Assembly (NCBI RefSeq): GCF_003369915.1
Contig: NC_046674.1
Span: 26,725,657 to 26,789,656, forward strand
Direction of reading: 5' to 3'
Source of the DNA: Drosophila miranda
Lineage: Eukaryota > Arthropoda > Insecta > Diptera > Drosophilidae
DNA length: 64,000 bases
How positions within the stretch are numbered: the stretch's first letter is position 1; each line of letters opens with the position of its first letter. A program made the position numbers and the translations under genes. Below are positions 9,198-20,050 of this stretch, one piece after another. The notes under the pieces are model-generated. The model was not told the DNA's origin, did no database searches, and saw only the letters and a program-made list of their open reading frames with translations.

Positions 9198-10194
9198 CGA
9201 GGGGGAACGTTGTGAGTTGCTGCGGACACCGCAACTCTACGGTTATACCCGATACTAAGTCAGTATGGCTCTCCTCCGGCAGACGCCGCTAATATTAAGC
9301 GACACGACAAAGAGTGCGTGCGAGAGAGACAGAAAATCAGTCTGAGCGTGACGTCGGGTGCTGCGTAGCCAGTGCAAATTGATTTGTTCCTTTTGGCTAT
9401 AAAAATGATCTGATCTGATCCAGATTCAGCAATCTGATAGATATGGTCATTATCTATGATTCTGCGTTTTTAGTTTTCTCGAATGTGCAATATTGTGGAT
9501 GCAACAGATTTTCGTCCTTTGTGTGGGCGGAAGGGGGTGGGGCGAAATTTTGAAACAAACTCGTCTCGGTCCGATATATTAGGAGTGTGGATACCAAATT
9601 TGGTTGCTCTAGCTTTTGTAGTCTCTGAGATCTAGGCGCTAATGTTTTACTCTAAGCAAAGCCTTTATGCTACGTGTGTGTTAGAGAGAGACAGGGCGAG
9701 AAAAAATGAAATTGTTTTCTTGATGCTGGCTATAATAATAATACGATCCAATTCAGATTCCGCAGTCTTAAAGATATGGACATTCTCTACAATTCTACGT
9801 TTTTGGTTTTCTCATATCTTTAAAATTGTGGATGCCACAGATTTTCGTCCTTTGTGGGGGCGGAAGTGGGCGGGGCAAAGTTTTGAAATATTTTTGTAGC
9901 AGTGACATATCACAGAAGTCTGGATCCAAAACATCGTTGCTCTAGCTCTTATAGTCTTTGAGCACTAGGCGCTGAAGGGGACGGACAGACGGACAGACGG
10001 ACAGACGGACGGACGGACAGACGGACGGACGGACAGACGGACAGACAGACAGGGCTCAATCGACTCGGCTATTGATGCTGATCAAGAATATATATACTTT
10101 ATGGGGTCGGAAACGATTCCTTCTGGACGTTACACACATCCACTTTTACCACAAATCTAATATACCCCAATACTCATTTTGAGTATCGGGTATA
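9198..10194 (+). mobile_element. DINE-1/INE-1-like Helitron-related element between units 2 and 3
   Basis: This has the same boundaries and host flanks as the copy at 4693-5650 (ATATTAATAGAA on the left, AAAGTACATTAAAG on the right). It therefore belongs to the amplified unit and is not an independent insertion. Its GGACAGAC minisatellite (about 9981-10052) is longer than in the neighbouring copies. Confidence 0.78.
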
Positions 10195-10564
10195 AAAAGT
10201 ACATTAAAGTTTTCGCTGGCGCATCAACGAATTTTGGTGCCAATTTGCAGCCGATGCAAAAAAAATGCATAATTTATACAAAAAAATTGAAACTGTTGAA
10301 ATTAATTGCTTTTTCAGAGTTACATAAATGAAAAATGTTGTGTTTTTTTTAAAGGTTTTTCTCCGACATAATAATTTTGAAGATAACCTTGAATATTTGT
10401 TATGTTTACGGTTTTAGCATTCTTCCGTGGAGCTTACCAAAAAATTCTGGACCTGTCTAGTTGGTAACTTGGTTCGTCCTGATTATAAAACAGTAAATAT
10501 CATTGTTCTTTGATTGCGTCTATTTTTTTTTTAGTAGTTTCATTGTTTGCCGACCAGAATATGA

Positions 10565-10791
10565 CTAGTGTTTCAGAGTGAAGTCTGACCAGGCGTTGTA
10601 GACAATTGGATGCGTGTAGATGTATAACAGCACCCACATTAGGAACATGCAGAACATTAGGATCGGGTCTGCACTGGAAAACACCAGTCTAAAATATTCG
10701 ATTTGATGTCGGAATCAAAAGGTCCTGCTCCACGTACAAATTCACATACTATATTGTATCTATATTTATCTATCACAGTGACCTGTGACAT
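10565..10791 (-). pseudogene. Broken copy of small membrane-protein-like ORF (unit 3)
   Basis: This is collinear with 6021-6242 but five bases longer in the middle (near 10678), which shifts the frame before the hydrophobic segment. The start and stop codons are otherwise preserved. Confidence 0.4.
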
Positions 10792-11415
10792 TCAGTGATC
10801 ACAACTCTAAAATATGTAGATATTCCACATTCAAATTCGATTCCGATAACAAAAATAAAGTCAAGTCCAACAGAAAATAGTTCAGGATAAAGGATAAGCA
10901 AAACGGAACAACAAAGGAGCAAGTAGGTACCCCCCACCCTCCCATTGGTGGCCAATGGTGGCCCCCCACAGCCCTTTGTCCAGCAGCGGTATGGGAGTGT
11001 ATTCGTGTGTTCCTGTGTCCGTGTGTCATTGGTTAATGTGTGGAAAATTATAAGCATTGGTGACTCTTGCAATATCCCCACGCTGCAAGTGGTGCGCTGT
11101 CGCTGCCTCTGCCTCAGTCGCTGCTTACCGAAATAGCGCTGTTTCTGCAGTCGCTGCCGCTAGACCAATGTGTCTCTGTGTGTGTGTGTGTGTGGGTGGT
11201 TTTTTTTTGCTTATAGGTCAAGTTAAAAGTAAAAGTATCCAACACAATTTGAGCCGTGTCTTTGCTACTCGTCGCCCTCTTTCGCCCTTATTCGTTCGCC
11301 CTCTCTCTTTATCATCCGATCCCTTTTGAGTCTTTTGAGTTTTTGCGAAACATTCGCGTTACGTATCCCCAAGCAGCAATGGAAATTGATTTCAACGTAT
11401 CTCTCCCATTCGCAG

Positions 11416-12236
11416 GTGGCCAGCGATCATCACCAGCCGCAGCAGCAACAGCAGCACCAGCACCATCAGCAGCAGACAGCGGATCAACTCGTCCTGGATA
11501 TCAGCATGGAGCAGTCACAGTCGCAGCAGCACCGCCTCTATGGCGCCCTCACACGCACCATCTCACAGCCGGCTCAACAGCGCCACCCTCTGCCCCAGCA
11601 GCAGATCCAACAACAGCAGCAACAGCAGCAGCAGCAGCAGGGTGTTGCCTCCTTGGTGACCATCATTGAGAATCTGGGGAACATGAATCTGCACCGTAAG
11701 CTCCAGCGCACACAGTTGGAGCCGCTGCTCCAACAGCCCATGAACATATCTCGGTGAGTGCCCCCCCAAGATCTGTCAGATCTTTCATTATGCGCCAGAC
11801 GTGCCTCACATGTGACTTACTCTTTCCCTTCGCTTGTGTGTTGCAGCTACAAGACGGAGCTGTGCCACCCGTTCGAGGAGGCCGGCGAGTGCAAATACGG
11901 AGAGAAGTGCCAGTTCGCGCACGGCTTCCACGAGCTGCGCAACCTGCAGCGCCATCCCAAGTACAAGACGGAGTACTGCCGCACCTTCCACAGCGTCGGC
12001 TTCTGCCCCTACGGGCCGCGCTGCCACTTTGTGCACAACGCGGACGAGGCCCGCGCTCAGCAGCAGGCCGCAGCCCAGGCGGAAGCGGATTGGGAGGACA
12101 GGCCAAGCAGATGCTGCAGAAGACCATGAGCACGCCGATGCAGCAGGAGAAGATGCCGCGCTTGCCCGTCTTCAACCGCCTGAGCTCTGCCGTGGAGGAC
12201 TACCAGCAGAAGCTTCAGTCCAGCCTACTGCCCTAA
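11416..12236 (+). CDS. Tis11: Tis11-like tandem CCCH zinc-finger gene copy 3, partial and frame-broken
   Basis: The exons are 11416-11753 and 11847-12236, with intact acceptor and donor sites and a 93-bp intron. The Q tract is one codon shorter than in copy 2, so phase is kept. Both CCCH fingers are complete. One residue after the first cysteine is His in this copy and Arg in the others. The finger frame stops at 12127-12129. The conserved C-terminal segment lies in a different frame and ends at 12234-12236. The same frame-breaking junction occurs in copies 2 and 4, so it predates the amplification. No upstream coding exon is visible. Its 3'UTR is displaced by the LINE insertions. Confidence 0.8.
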
Positions 12237-12316
12237 GCAGCTCCAGCATCAGCATCAACACGAACATCAACACAGTCAAGCCACACCTCACCTTCGCCTT
12301 CGCCTTCGCCTTCGCC

Positions 12317-12556
12317 CGAAATCTGATCTTGAAAACAAAACAAATAATACTTGTATACACGCACGCGACTGTATACAGATCTTCGGTCTTGCATTTATAG
12401 GACCTATTCGCGGACCCGCACACCCATTAGAACCCAGGCACTTTTGCTCTTGTTTAATATTTATGCAAAAATTGTACTAGTTATTACATGCGATCGGTCG
12501 TATTGAGAATCGATTATCAATCGATCCGATCAATGTATCAAAATCCAATCCAAAAC
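12317..12556. other. Unit 3-specific host segment, first part
   Basis: This is sequence between the end of the hexanucleotide repeat and the LOA-like LINE, and it has no counterpart in units 2 or 4. It is AT-rich, contains TATCAATCGATCCGATC, and shows no ORF. It continues after the LINE at 17862. It could be 3'UTR that the other copies lost, or an insertion. Confidence 0.5.
12542..12556. repeat. Target-site duplication of the LOA-like LINE, left copy
   Basis: The 15-bp sequence AATCCAATCCAAAAC is repeated exactly at 17847-17861, on the other side of the element. This delimits the insertion and confirms target-primed retrotransposition. Confidence 0.88.
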
Positions 12557-12680
12557 ATATAGGTTAGGTTAGGTTAGGTTAACCCGGACGGCCCTCAGCG
12601 GGGCCACGCATAGGCCAATATGGCCCTTAGTTATCCGGATGGGGGGGTGTATGAACCATCGCGGGAGTGTTAATGTGGTT

Positions 12681-13016
12681 TTAAAAGTCCCCGAGAATCG
12701 AGGTGTTTTTAGCATAGGCCAGCAGTTCCTGTGGCGTCCTTTTGGAGGCATCTTCCAGTGATGCCAACACTGGGGCGCCCAGGTATCTCCTCCTTGCCCT
12801 TGAGAGAGCCGGACAGTTGCAGATGAGATGTTCCAGGGTTTCGATAGCCCCAGGTTCCTCACATTTCCTACAACTGTCTCTGTTGGTGATGCCTAGCTTT
12901 GCTGCATGTGCAGCAGCCAGACAGTGACCTGTTAGTATCCCCACTAGCAATCTACAGTCCTTTCGTGGTAGGTGCAGTAGGTAGTGGCTAAGTTTCTCGG
13001 TGCGCTCCTTGCACAT
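12681..13016 (-). pseudogene. LOA-like LINE ORF2, C-terminal Cys/His segment
   Basis: This encodes a segment with LVGILTGHCLAAAHAAKLG and a zinc-knuckle-like C-x2-C...H...C arrangement (CRKCEEPGAIETLEHLICNC). Such a tail follows the RNase H in I/LOA/R1-type elements. Frame breaks separate it from the RNase H part upstream. Confidence 0.75.
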
Positions 13017-13071
13017 TATCTTCGAGGTTCTGCAGGTGGTGGTACTCCTCCACCTGCTATCAGTCTGTGCT

Positions 13072-13476
13072 CTAGCCTGCTTCTCTAGATCGCCTTGTCT
13101 GTCTGCTTAGGATGTCTAATGCCTCCCTGCTCGCCAAGACACTTCTGGAACTGACCGCGGACGACTGCATGGATCTTATCGCCGCTTGGCTGTCGACGAA
13201 TAGGTTGACCGCATCGTGTGCTCGTTCTGTTAGGAGAGCGACCTCCGCTGCCTTCCCGATGGCAAAAACTTCTGCCTGGAATATGCTGCATTGGTCCGGT
13301 AGCTTATACGACAGCCTTATCTCAGGGTCTGTACAGTATAGGCCCGCTCCTACTCCTCCTTCCATCTTGGAGCCGTCTGTGTATATATATATTTTCCAGT
13401 CTTCAGGTCCCAAAGATGTGGTTGTTTTGACGTCAAGGCAAGTTTGGGGGGTCATGTAATCAGTTGATCTGGTCAT
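13072..13476 (-). pseudogene. LOA-like LINE ORF2, RNase H domain
   Basis: The segment contains YTDGSKMEGGVGAG, the Glu of FQAEVFAI and the Asp of LFVDSQAAI, which are the catalytic carboxylates of an RNase HI fold. It is in the same frame as the RT segment upstream but separated from it by an in-frame TAA just after 13507. Confidence 0.82.
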
Positions 13477-13506
13477 GTCCCTGCCAATTGAACTGTGCCC
13501 GTATCC

Positions 13507-14277
13507 TTATATGGATAGGTTTCCTGATGCTATAAGGCGTTGTGCTGCCTTTCCCGCAATCAGGCGAGCGTGAATGTCCAGGGGGTCGATTCCGAGTATA
13601 GTTTCGAGTGCTTTTGTTGGGGTTGACCTCAGCGCCCCTGTAATACAGAGCAGAGCCTGTCGCTGAGTCTTTTCCATAAGCTTATGGTATGTCTTCTTTT
13701 CAATAGCCTGCCACCACACTAAGGCTCCATACAGCAGAGTTGGTCGCACCACCGAGATGTAGACCCAGTGCATTAGAGCAGGTGACAGGCCCCATGTGCT
13801 GCTGAGCATCTTCTTGGATGCATAAAGCGCAATGGTAGCCTTCTTCACCCTTTCCACTACATTGGGCCTCCATGCCAGCTTGCTGTCCAGTACTGTGCCT
13901 AGGTATTTCACCTGTGATTTTGGAGTCAGCCTAGTTTGGTCAATTTTCGGGGGGGTCCATATCGGTACCTTGTACCTCTTGGTAAAGAGGATGAGGTCCG
14001 TCTTGTCCGCGTTGATACTGAGTCCTACCTCTTCCGCCCACTCACGTATCTCCCTGAGTGTACGTTCCATTATGGAGCTGAGGGTCGATGGACATACACC
14101 CGTAATAAGTATGCTTATGTCATCTGCATAGGCTGTTATTTTTGGGGCCTTCCTTTCAAATCTCTTAATGAGGTCATCGACCACCAAATTCCACAGTAGT
14201 GGCGATAGGACTCCACCTTGAGGTGTGCCTCTGTGTGCCCCTTTTACCATGGAAGCGGTGCCCCACTCCGATTGCAC
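13507..14277 (-). pseudogene. LOA-like LINE ORF2, reverse transcriptase palm and thumb
   Basis: The segment has RGTPQGGVLSPLLWNLVVDD, then the catalytic YADD (near 14122-14133), then the LGTVLDSKLAW block and the typical VRPTLLYGALVWW segment. It joins the upstream RT fingers only through a frame change near 14330, so it is no longer one polyprotein. It ends at an in-frame stop before the RNase H. Confidence 0.85.
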
Positions 14278-14288
14278 CCGTCTACAAC

Positions 14289-16106
14289 TTAGGAGGTTTT
14301 TGATCCAGACGTTGATTGCAGTACACCCTGCACCCTGTTATTCACTTCTAGGCGACTTGTTATTGCGGTTGTTGCCACGTTGTTAAATGCTCCTGAGATG
14401 TCCACAAATGCTCCCAAAGCATACTTTTTGCTGTGAAGGGCGCTCTCGATGGTGGCTACTAGCGAGTGTAGTGCCGTCTCCACTGATTTCCCCTTGGTGT
14501 AGGCGTGTTGGTTTATTGACATCAGTCCCCCTACCTCATTCCTGATGTGTAAATCCAACAGCATTTCTAGTGTTTTTAGTAGAAAGGAGGTAAGGCTTAT
14601 CGGTCTGTAATCCTTGGGACTCACGTGGCTGCACTTTCCTGCCTTAGGGAGGAAGACAACCCTCGAGGTTCTCCATTGGATGGGGATATAGCCTGTACTT
14701 AGGCATGCTGAGTATATTGCGAAGAGCCATGGGGTAATAACCTCTTTGGTCAACTGCATCATGGCTGGGAATATCCCGTCCAATCCTGGTGCTTTTATGG
14801 CCGCGAAGGAGTCTATGCCCCAGTGGATTCTCTTAGTGGTTAACAGACCTATTGGGGGGTGCTGTTCCTCAGTTGCTAGGTCCTGATGCTCCTTGGCGTC
14901 AGTGACCTCGGTGCATCCAGGGAAGTGCGCCTCCATTAGTGCTGTTAGGGCTTCTTTACTGCCCTCTGTCCACTGTTCGTTGTCTAGTTTTAGTTGGCTC
15001 TGTACTGTGGGCTGCTTTGAGAGCAGCTTCCGGAGCCTAGCGGTTTCGGGCACTTTCTCAATGTTGGAGCAGAAGTTTCTCCACGAGTTCCTTTGTGCCT
15101 TACGTATTTCCTTCTTGTAGCTCCTAAGTAGGATTTTATATTCCTCATTGACAATCTCTTCGTTCGCTTGTTTGGCGATCTTGAAGAATTCCTTGAGGTT
15201 GTTCCTTTGGAGAGAGAGATCTCGGTTCCACCAGAGTGGCTTGGACCTCCTCTTCGTTCTCGAGGGTTTGCACGATGCATGGTAGGCGTTCAGTAACTCG
15301 TTGGATAGGGTCTTTAGGGACTTCTCTATATCCTCCGCGGATTTCACTGAGCCCGGATTCGCGAGCTTCGAAGTAACAGTTTTTTTAAACTTTACCCAGT
15401 TTGTGTTTTGGGGGTTTCTATAGACTGTTATCTTCGAAGAGTGTTTGAATTCGCACTTGAACTGAATGTACTTATGGTCTGAGAAGGATGGTCTTTCGAG
15501 GACTCCCCAGTCAGATACCAAGGTACTCTTTCCCGTGACAAGAGTTAGGTCTAGCACGTTTGACGAGGTGGGACCCACGAAGGTGTGTTCCTCCCCCACG
15601 TTTTCTACATCTAAGTTAGTGGATAAGATAAAGTCTAGGAGTGACTCACCTCTATCGTTGGTGTCAGGGCTTCCCCACACATTGTGATGGGCGTTGGCGT
15701 CTGCACCGATGAGGAGTTGGAGATTTTTGGAGCCGGCTTCTGTCACCAGACTCCTAAGTTCTTCCGGCGGGGCGGGCCTGTCGTGTGCCATGTAGCAGGA
15801 AGCTGCCATTAGGCGCTTTTCCTCGCTCTCCAGCATCACCACCATCAGGTCATCCGTGCTGTAATGAGACATAAGATGAGCATGGATTCCCTTCCGTACG
15901 AGATCGGCGGTTCTGTTCCTGCTTACCGATGTTGAGTAGAGAAGGCTGTAATTTGAGGACTTTAGTCCGGCCACAGAGTTGCCTGACGCAATCCACGGCT
16001 CCTGGACTAAAGCTATGTCGGCGGGCCCTTGCTCCATGGCAATGAGGAGCTCCGCCGACGCTACCTTGCTTTTATGGAGATTGAGTTGCAGCACCCTTAG
16101 TGTCAT
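14289..16106 (-). pseudogene. LOA-like LINE ORF2, AP endonuclease and RT fingers
   Basis: The ATG at 16104-16106 starts a 605-codon frame. The N-terminal half is an exonuclease-endonuclease-phosphatase domain (LQLNLHKSK, LVQEPWI, GADANAHHNVWGS, SDHKYIQF). The C-terminal half begins the RT (VVFLPKAGK, DYRPISLTSFLLKTLE, GAFVDISGAFN). The frame then runs off into an unrelated tail near 14330, where the real continuation lies in another frame. Confidence 0.87.
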
Positions 16107-17474
16107 GGGTGGCTAACTCAACCTCACAAGACGGGTTGACTATGATTGTCAGGTCACCGTCACCGTCTTCCTCCTCCTCCGAGTCGTCCAGCGCAAGACC
16201 CTGGGCGGCCTCCACTATGGTCTCCAGACCTAGGTCCTTCTCGACCTCGCCTGCCTGGAGGGTGTGCGCATCTTTATCCTCGGGGTGGCGCTTTTTCAGC
16301 CGTAGGTATACGCTACCTACGCCCCACGCCATCTTCCCGAACTTGGGATACAGGATGTCCTCCGCCATCTTGCTGATCTGGAGGATCACGTGCTGGCCCC
16401 CCTCGTTGGGTAGTGGGCATGCAGAACCTTCCAATCAGCCGTTGGCACGTCCGGATTTTGCCTCTGCAGCAACTTCAGTGCTCGCTCCCCCTGGACAGCA
16501 ATGGGGAAGAGCACCTTCGCCTTTGGTATGGCCTCCAGCTTGGCCCGCTCCCGCAGAGCTTCCAGTAGGGGCACCTTCTGCACCAGCCACTGCCGCGTTG
16601 GGTCGTCATTGCACTTGAGGATTTTGACCCCGTTCAGCCATCCCGCTCCATCGAACGTGGGCATGGGAGCGCTAGGGTCCTCCTCCATTCGCGAGAACAG
16701 TGCCTCGACGAGCTGCGCGTGGACTAACTTCCACTGCGCCGCCGTCATCTTCCCGTTCTCATCGCTGCGATCGATCAAGGCCACAATGAGATGTCTCTTG
16801 GACACCTCGCTCATGGCCTTCTGCCTCGGCTTCCTCGTCTTCAGCTGGGGGGTGGCCACCTTGGGCCCGCGTTGCCGCTTGCTCGCCGGAGTGTCTTTGG
16901 CAGCACTCTCGATCGAGCGTTGCCTCTTGGTGGCCAACATCTCCTCCACCTTGTTGGCGAATCCACCGTTTGTTGCCTTCATCTGCGGCAGCTGCGCGTA
17001 GTATTCGCGGCCCTCCTGTACCCGTTGCTCAGCCCAGGCTAGCTTGGACTTCTCCTCTTGGGAGATATCCGCCTTGCCCTGGAGCCGGCTCAGTAACTTG
17101 AGGGCCGCCTTATACTGAGCTTTTGCCTTCATCCCCTCCCTGGAACACTTCGGCCCTTCCCTACGCAGGGAGCTGGTACCTGGTTCCGGCGAGCGGAGAA
17201 GGCTTTCCTCTTCGGTCTTGCTAAGGTTTAGCACGCTCTCCAGGTCCGAGTCTGCATCGACAACGGCACCCGCGCGGCTCAACCTGCAACGCGTCGTTTT
17301 TGTGGCAGTAGTATTACAACTGACATGACCTGCTCCCGCCATGCCCGAGGTGTGACCGCTGGCGACACGCAGAGAGGATTGCTCCTCCCCGTGCCCGCCG
17401 GTGGTAGCAGTCACGCTTTCCACCGACGTTTGGGTTGACATCCCAACCCGTGTTTGCTCCTTATCTACCTCCAT
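16072..17474 (-). pseudogene. LOA-like LINE ORF1 (gag-like), frameshifted
   Basis: The ATG at 17472-17474 starts a 362-codon frame (to 16386) with a polar, Ser/Thr-rich N-terminus and a basic middle. A second frame covers 16072-16434 and encodes an acidic end (DDSEEEEDGDGD). The overlap near 16390-16430 suggests a single indel splitting one ORF1. LINE ORF1 proteins bind element RNA. I see no CCHC knuckle here. Confidence 0.65.
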
Positions 17475-17623
17475 ATTTGGCCCGAAGGTCCATACCTGTT
17501 AATGTTTTTCGGGGGGACCACCCCCTAGCGTTTTATGCCTGGCCGCCAGGCACCTCTAGCCATGGCCTTGGTTCAGTTCCCCCGACTTTAGATCGGGAAG
17601 ACGATGGACCATAGCCTTAGCTA

Positions 17624-17692
17624 GACACTGCATTACCCCGGGCAAGGCAAGCGACAGTGCATTATCCTCGCCCGGGATAATGCAGTGTCCAT
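17624..17692 (-). promoter_or_regulatory. Inverted repeat in the LOA-like LINE 5'UTR
   Basis: The arm at about 17624-17644 (GACACTGCATTACCCCGGGC-like) is the near-exact reverse complement of 17673-17692 (GCCCGGGATAATGCAGTGTC). In element sense this is a stem-loop about 200 nt upstream of the ORF1 start. It could be an RNA structure in the leader or part of an internal promoter; both are inference. Confidence 0.55.
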
Positions 17693-17846
17693 TGCCCAGC
17701 CGGCACCCTCGCGGAGGGTTCAGCTAGAGGGTTTTTGCCAGCTCCAAAACATATACATATATATACAAAATATATGTACATGAATACATATATATATGTA
17801 TACATATATATTTTATATATAACGTTGGACCGTAAAGTTGTCTTCC

Positions 17847-17861
17847 AATCCAATCCAAAAC
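17847..17861. repeat. Target-site duplication of the LOA-like LINE, right copy
   Basis: AATCCAATCCAAAAC is identical to 12542-12556, and host sequence resumes directly after it. Confidence 0.88.
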
Positions 17862-18288
17862 GGATCGCCGAGAGCCGAGAGCCGAGTAGGTTCTTTAATT
17901 TATTATCCTGCTAAATTATGTAGTAGCAACGTTGTGTACATACTGCGATATGAGTTGATATTTTTTGATAAACTTTTATATAAATTATACATACTTATGA
18001 TTACGAGACTACGATAATGATAATGATAACGATAACGATAACAGTAACAGTAACAGTAGCGCCAATGCCAATCCACTGGCGAACGCTATTAACGATGATA
18101 TACCTCTTGCAGTCCTCTGCAATGCAACAAAACAAAACAAAAACGAAACAAAAAGAAAAGAAAAAGACCCAATCACAATTGAAACAAAAGACATAGAAGA
18201 ACAAAACAGATTTTTGTCAATTGTTCATCAAAAGACTATCGATATCGAACGAGCACTACTCGATATTCGACTCGATTCGATTTGATTC
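17862..18288. other. Unit 3-specific host segment, second part
   Basis: Noncoding sequence lies between the two LINEs. It includes short tandem repeats of GATAAT/GATAAC/AGTAAC (18013-18058) and a TATCGATATCGAACGAG stretch (18238-18254). No gene is seen, and it has no counterpart in units 2 and 4. Confidence 0.5.
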
Positions 18289-19904
18289 GGTGGAAAATAC
18301 AGAAGCTAGTGCTTATTCCCAAGCCAGGCAAGCCGCCGGGTACAGCGTCGTCGTATAGGCCTATCTGCCTGATCGACACCGCGGGTAAACTGCTTGAGAA
18401 GGTGGTTTGCGCGCGACTGGAACGCTCCATCGCGGAGGCTGGCGACCTCTCACCGCACCAATACGGCTTTCGCAAGGCCCGATCCACGATAGACGCCGTT
18501 CGTAAGGTGGTGGACATTGCCTCCGGTGCAATTGCTGGCACTCGGTGGAAAGGCGGCGGGAAAGAGTATTGCCTAGTAGTCACTCTAGACATTAAGAACG
18601 CGTTCAACACGGCGAGGTGGAGCTGCACAGCCAGGTACCTACAGCGGATGGTACAAAGCTACTTTGAGAGAAGGCTGCTTTTGTACGACACGCAGGCTGG
18701 CACGGAGGAATACGAGGTATCGGCAGGCGTCCCGCAGGGTTCAGTGCTTGGCCCCACTCTGTGGAACGCAATGTATGACGGCATCTTGCGACTCAGCCTC
18801 CCCCACGGAGTACACATGGTGGGTTTTGCAGACGATGTGGCTGTCCTAGTGGTGGCAAAAGACCTGTCCGTCGTGGAAACGACCTGCAGCCAAACGATAG
18901 CGCGCATTGAACAGTGGCTGGACCTGGTCGGGCTCGAACTCGCACCCCACAAAACAGAGGCAGTGCTGGTATCCAGCCGGAAGAAAGTCGAGACGGCCAA
19001 CATCTCAGTGGCAGGTACTCTGGTTTCGTCTAAGCGCGCTATCAAATACCTTGGTGTCCTGGTGGACACACGTCTCTGCTTTCGGGAGCACTTGGCCTAC
19101 ATGGGCACGAAGGCGGCGACCACCAACGGTGCGCTCTCGAGGCTAATGCTAAACACCCGAGGACCAAAGCAATGGCGGCGACAACTGCCAACGAGTGTCA
19201 CGAGATCGGTGATGCTATATGCGGCGCCAATCTGGGCAAAGGCCCTTCGAACAGCGAGCTACGCACGGGGTCTGGCAGCCACGCACCGCCTCTCTTCGAT
19301 TCGGATCACCAGTGCCTTCCGAACGGTCTCGGACGAGGCAGCACACGTGATCGCGGGCATAGCACCCCTGGAATTCCTGGCGGAGGAACGGTCCACATAC
19401 TACCAGGAAACACATGGCAGAGGAATGGACGCGGCGGCGAAAAGGCAGGTACGCATGGCGTGCAAACAGGAGAGTCTCAGAAGGTGGCAACAGCGCTGGG
19501 ACACGACCACTAAGGGGCGTTGGACCCACCAGCTTATCCCGTCCATCGACGCGTGGGTAAGCAGGAAGCACGGGCAGGTCAACTTTTACCTGACTCAGCT
19601 CCTCAGTGGTCACGGCTGCTTCCGAAGCTACCTTCATCGCTTCGGGCACGCGGACTCCGCAGAATGCTCTTGGTGCGGGCACTACGTGGAGGAGGATGCC
19701 GAGCATGCGATATTTTCGTGTGGCAGGTTCGCAGCGCAGCGCCAGCGGCTAGAAGAAGCGCTGGGTGGAGCCGTAGTCAAGCAGAGCTTGGTGCCGTGCA
19801 TGCTCCTGTCCCCGGAAAACTGGGAGGCGACGAGCTGCTTCGCGGCGACCATTATGAGGGAACTGCGCGCTGTTGAGCACCAGACAAGAGTCCAGTTAGT
19901 CTAA
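18282..19904 (+). CDS. R1-clade-like LINE ORF2, RT and C-terminal domain (5'-truncated)
   Basis: This frame is open for 540 codons. It contains LVLIPKPGKPPG, SSYRPICLIDTAGKLLE, the YGFRKARSTIDAV block and LDIKNAFNTARW. The catalytic FADD is near 18828-18839, preceded by SAGVPQGSVLGPTLWN. After the thumb comes a C-x2-C-x8-H-x4-C knuckle (CSWCGHYVEEDAEHAIFSC), typical of R1-clade ORF2. The AP endonuclease expected upstream has been lost to truncation, so the element cannot move on its own. The first few codons are host sequence. Confidence 0.85.
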   Translation: MIRWKIQKLVLIPKPGKPPGTASSYRPICLIDTAGKLLEKVVCARLERSIAEAGDLSPHQYGFRKARSTIDAVRKVVDIASGAIAGTRWKGGGKEYCLVVTLDIKNAFNTARWSCTARYLQRMVQSYFERRLLLYDTQAGTEEYEVSAGVPQGSVLGPTLWNAMYDGILRLSLPHGVHMVGFADDVAVLVVAKDLSVVETTCSQTIARIEQWLDLVGLELAPHKTEAVLVSSRKKVETANISVAGTLVSSKRAIKYLGVLVDTRLCFREHLAYMGTKAATTNGALSRLMLNTRGPKQWRRQLPTSVTRSVMLYAAPIWAKALRTASYARGLAATHRLSSIRITSAFRTVSDEAAHVIAGIAPLEFLAEERSTYYQETHGRGMDAAAKRQVRMACKQESLRRWQQRWDTTTKGRWTHQLIPSIDAWVSRKHGQVNFYLTQLLSGHGCFRSYLHRFGHADSAECSWCGHYVEEDAEHAIFSCGRFAAQRQRLEEALGGAVVKQSLVPCMLLSPENWEATSCFAATIMRELRAVEHQTRVQLV

Positions 19905-20050
19905 ACGAAGCCTGCACATGTGTGAAGCATTGCTTCACGGCCGTACCACACATGTTGGGCTTGCATAGCCTAGCCTTTAATATAGTTTGCTTTAAGTATA
20001 AAATAAGTTGTAAATACGAGCAATTAAATGGAATTAAAAAAAAAAAAAAA
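18289..20050 (+). mobile_element. 5'-truncated R1-clade-like LINE with poly(A) tail
   Basis: The element begins abruptly inside the RT domain at GTGGAAAATACAG and ends in a 14-A tail at 20037-20050. The remaining ORF is fully open, so insertion was recent. Its RT and C-terminal Cys/His motif resemble R1/Waldo/RT1-type elements. R1 itself inserts in 28S rDNA, but this copy lies in noncoding DNA beside Tis11-like sequence. I see no clear target-site duplication. Confidence 0.82.

Larger units (their letters stand above)
12557..17846 (-). mobile_element. LOA-clade-like LINE (ORF1, endonuclease-RT-RNase H), near full length but disabled
   Basis: The element lies on the minus strand between exact 15-bp target-site duplications. 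Its order is a 5'UTR with an inverted repeat (about 17480-17846), ORF1 (17474 downward), ORF2 with AP endonuclease, RT, RNase H and a Cys/His tail, and a 3' end formed by about four TTAGG units (12560-12580 on the plus strand). An RNase H downstream of the RT, together with the RT motif spelling, suggests the LOA group (Bilbo/Trim/Baggins-like). Frameshifts and an in-frame stop break both ORFs, so it is not autonomous now. Confidence 0.88.

Noticed and set aside
9981..10052. GGACAGAC tandem repeats as a possible CRISPR-like array
   Set aside because: The units are 8-12 bp and contiguous without spacers, and they are the internal minisatellite of DINE-1. The genome is eukaryotic.
12559..12580. 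TTAGG repeats as a real telomere or telomere-associated sequence
   Set aside because: There are only about four units, at the 3' end of a LINE bounded by a target-site duplication. Drosophila telomeres do not use TTAGG.
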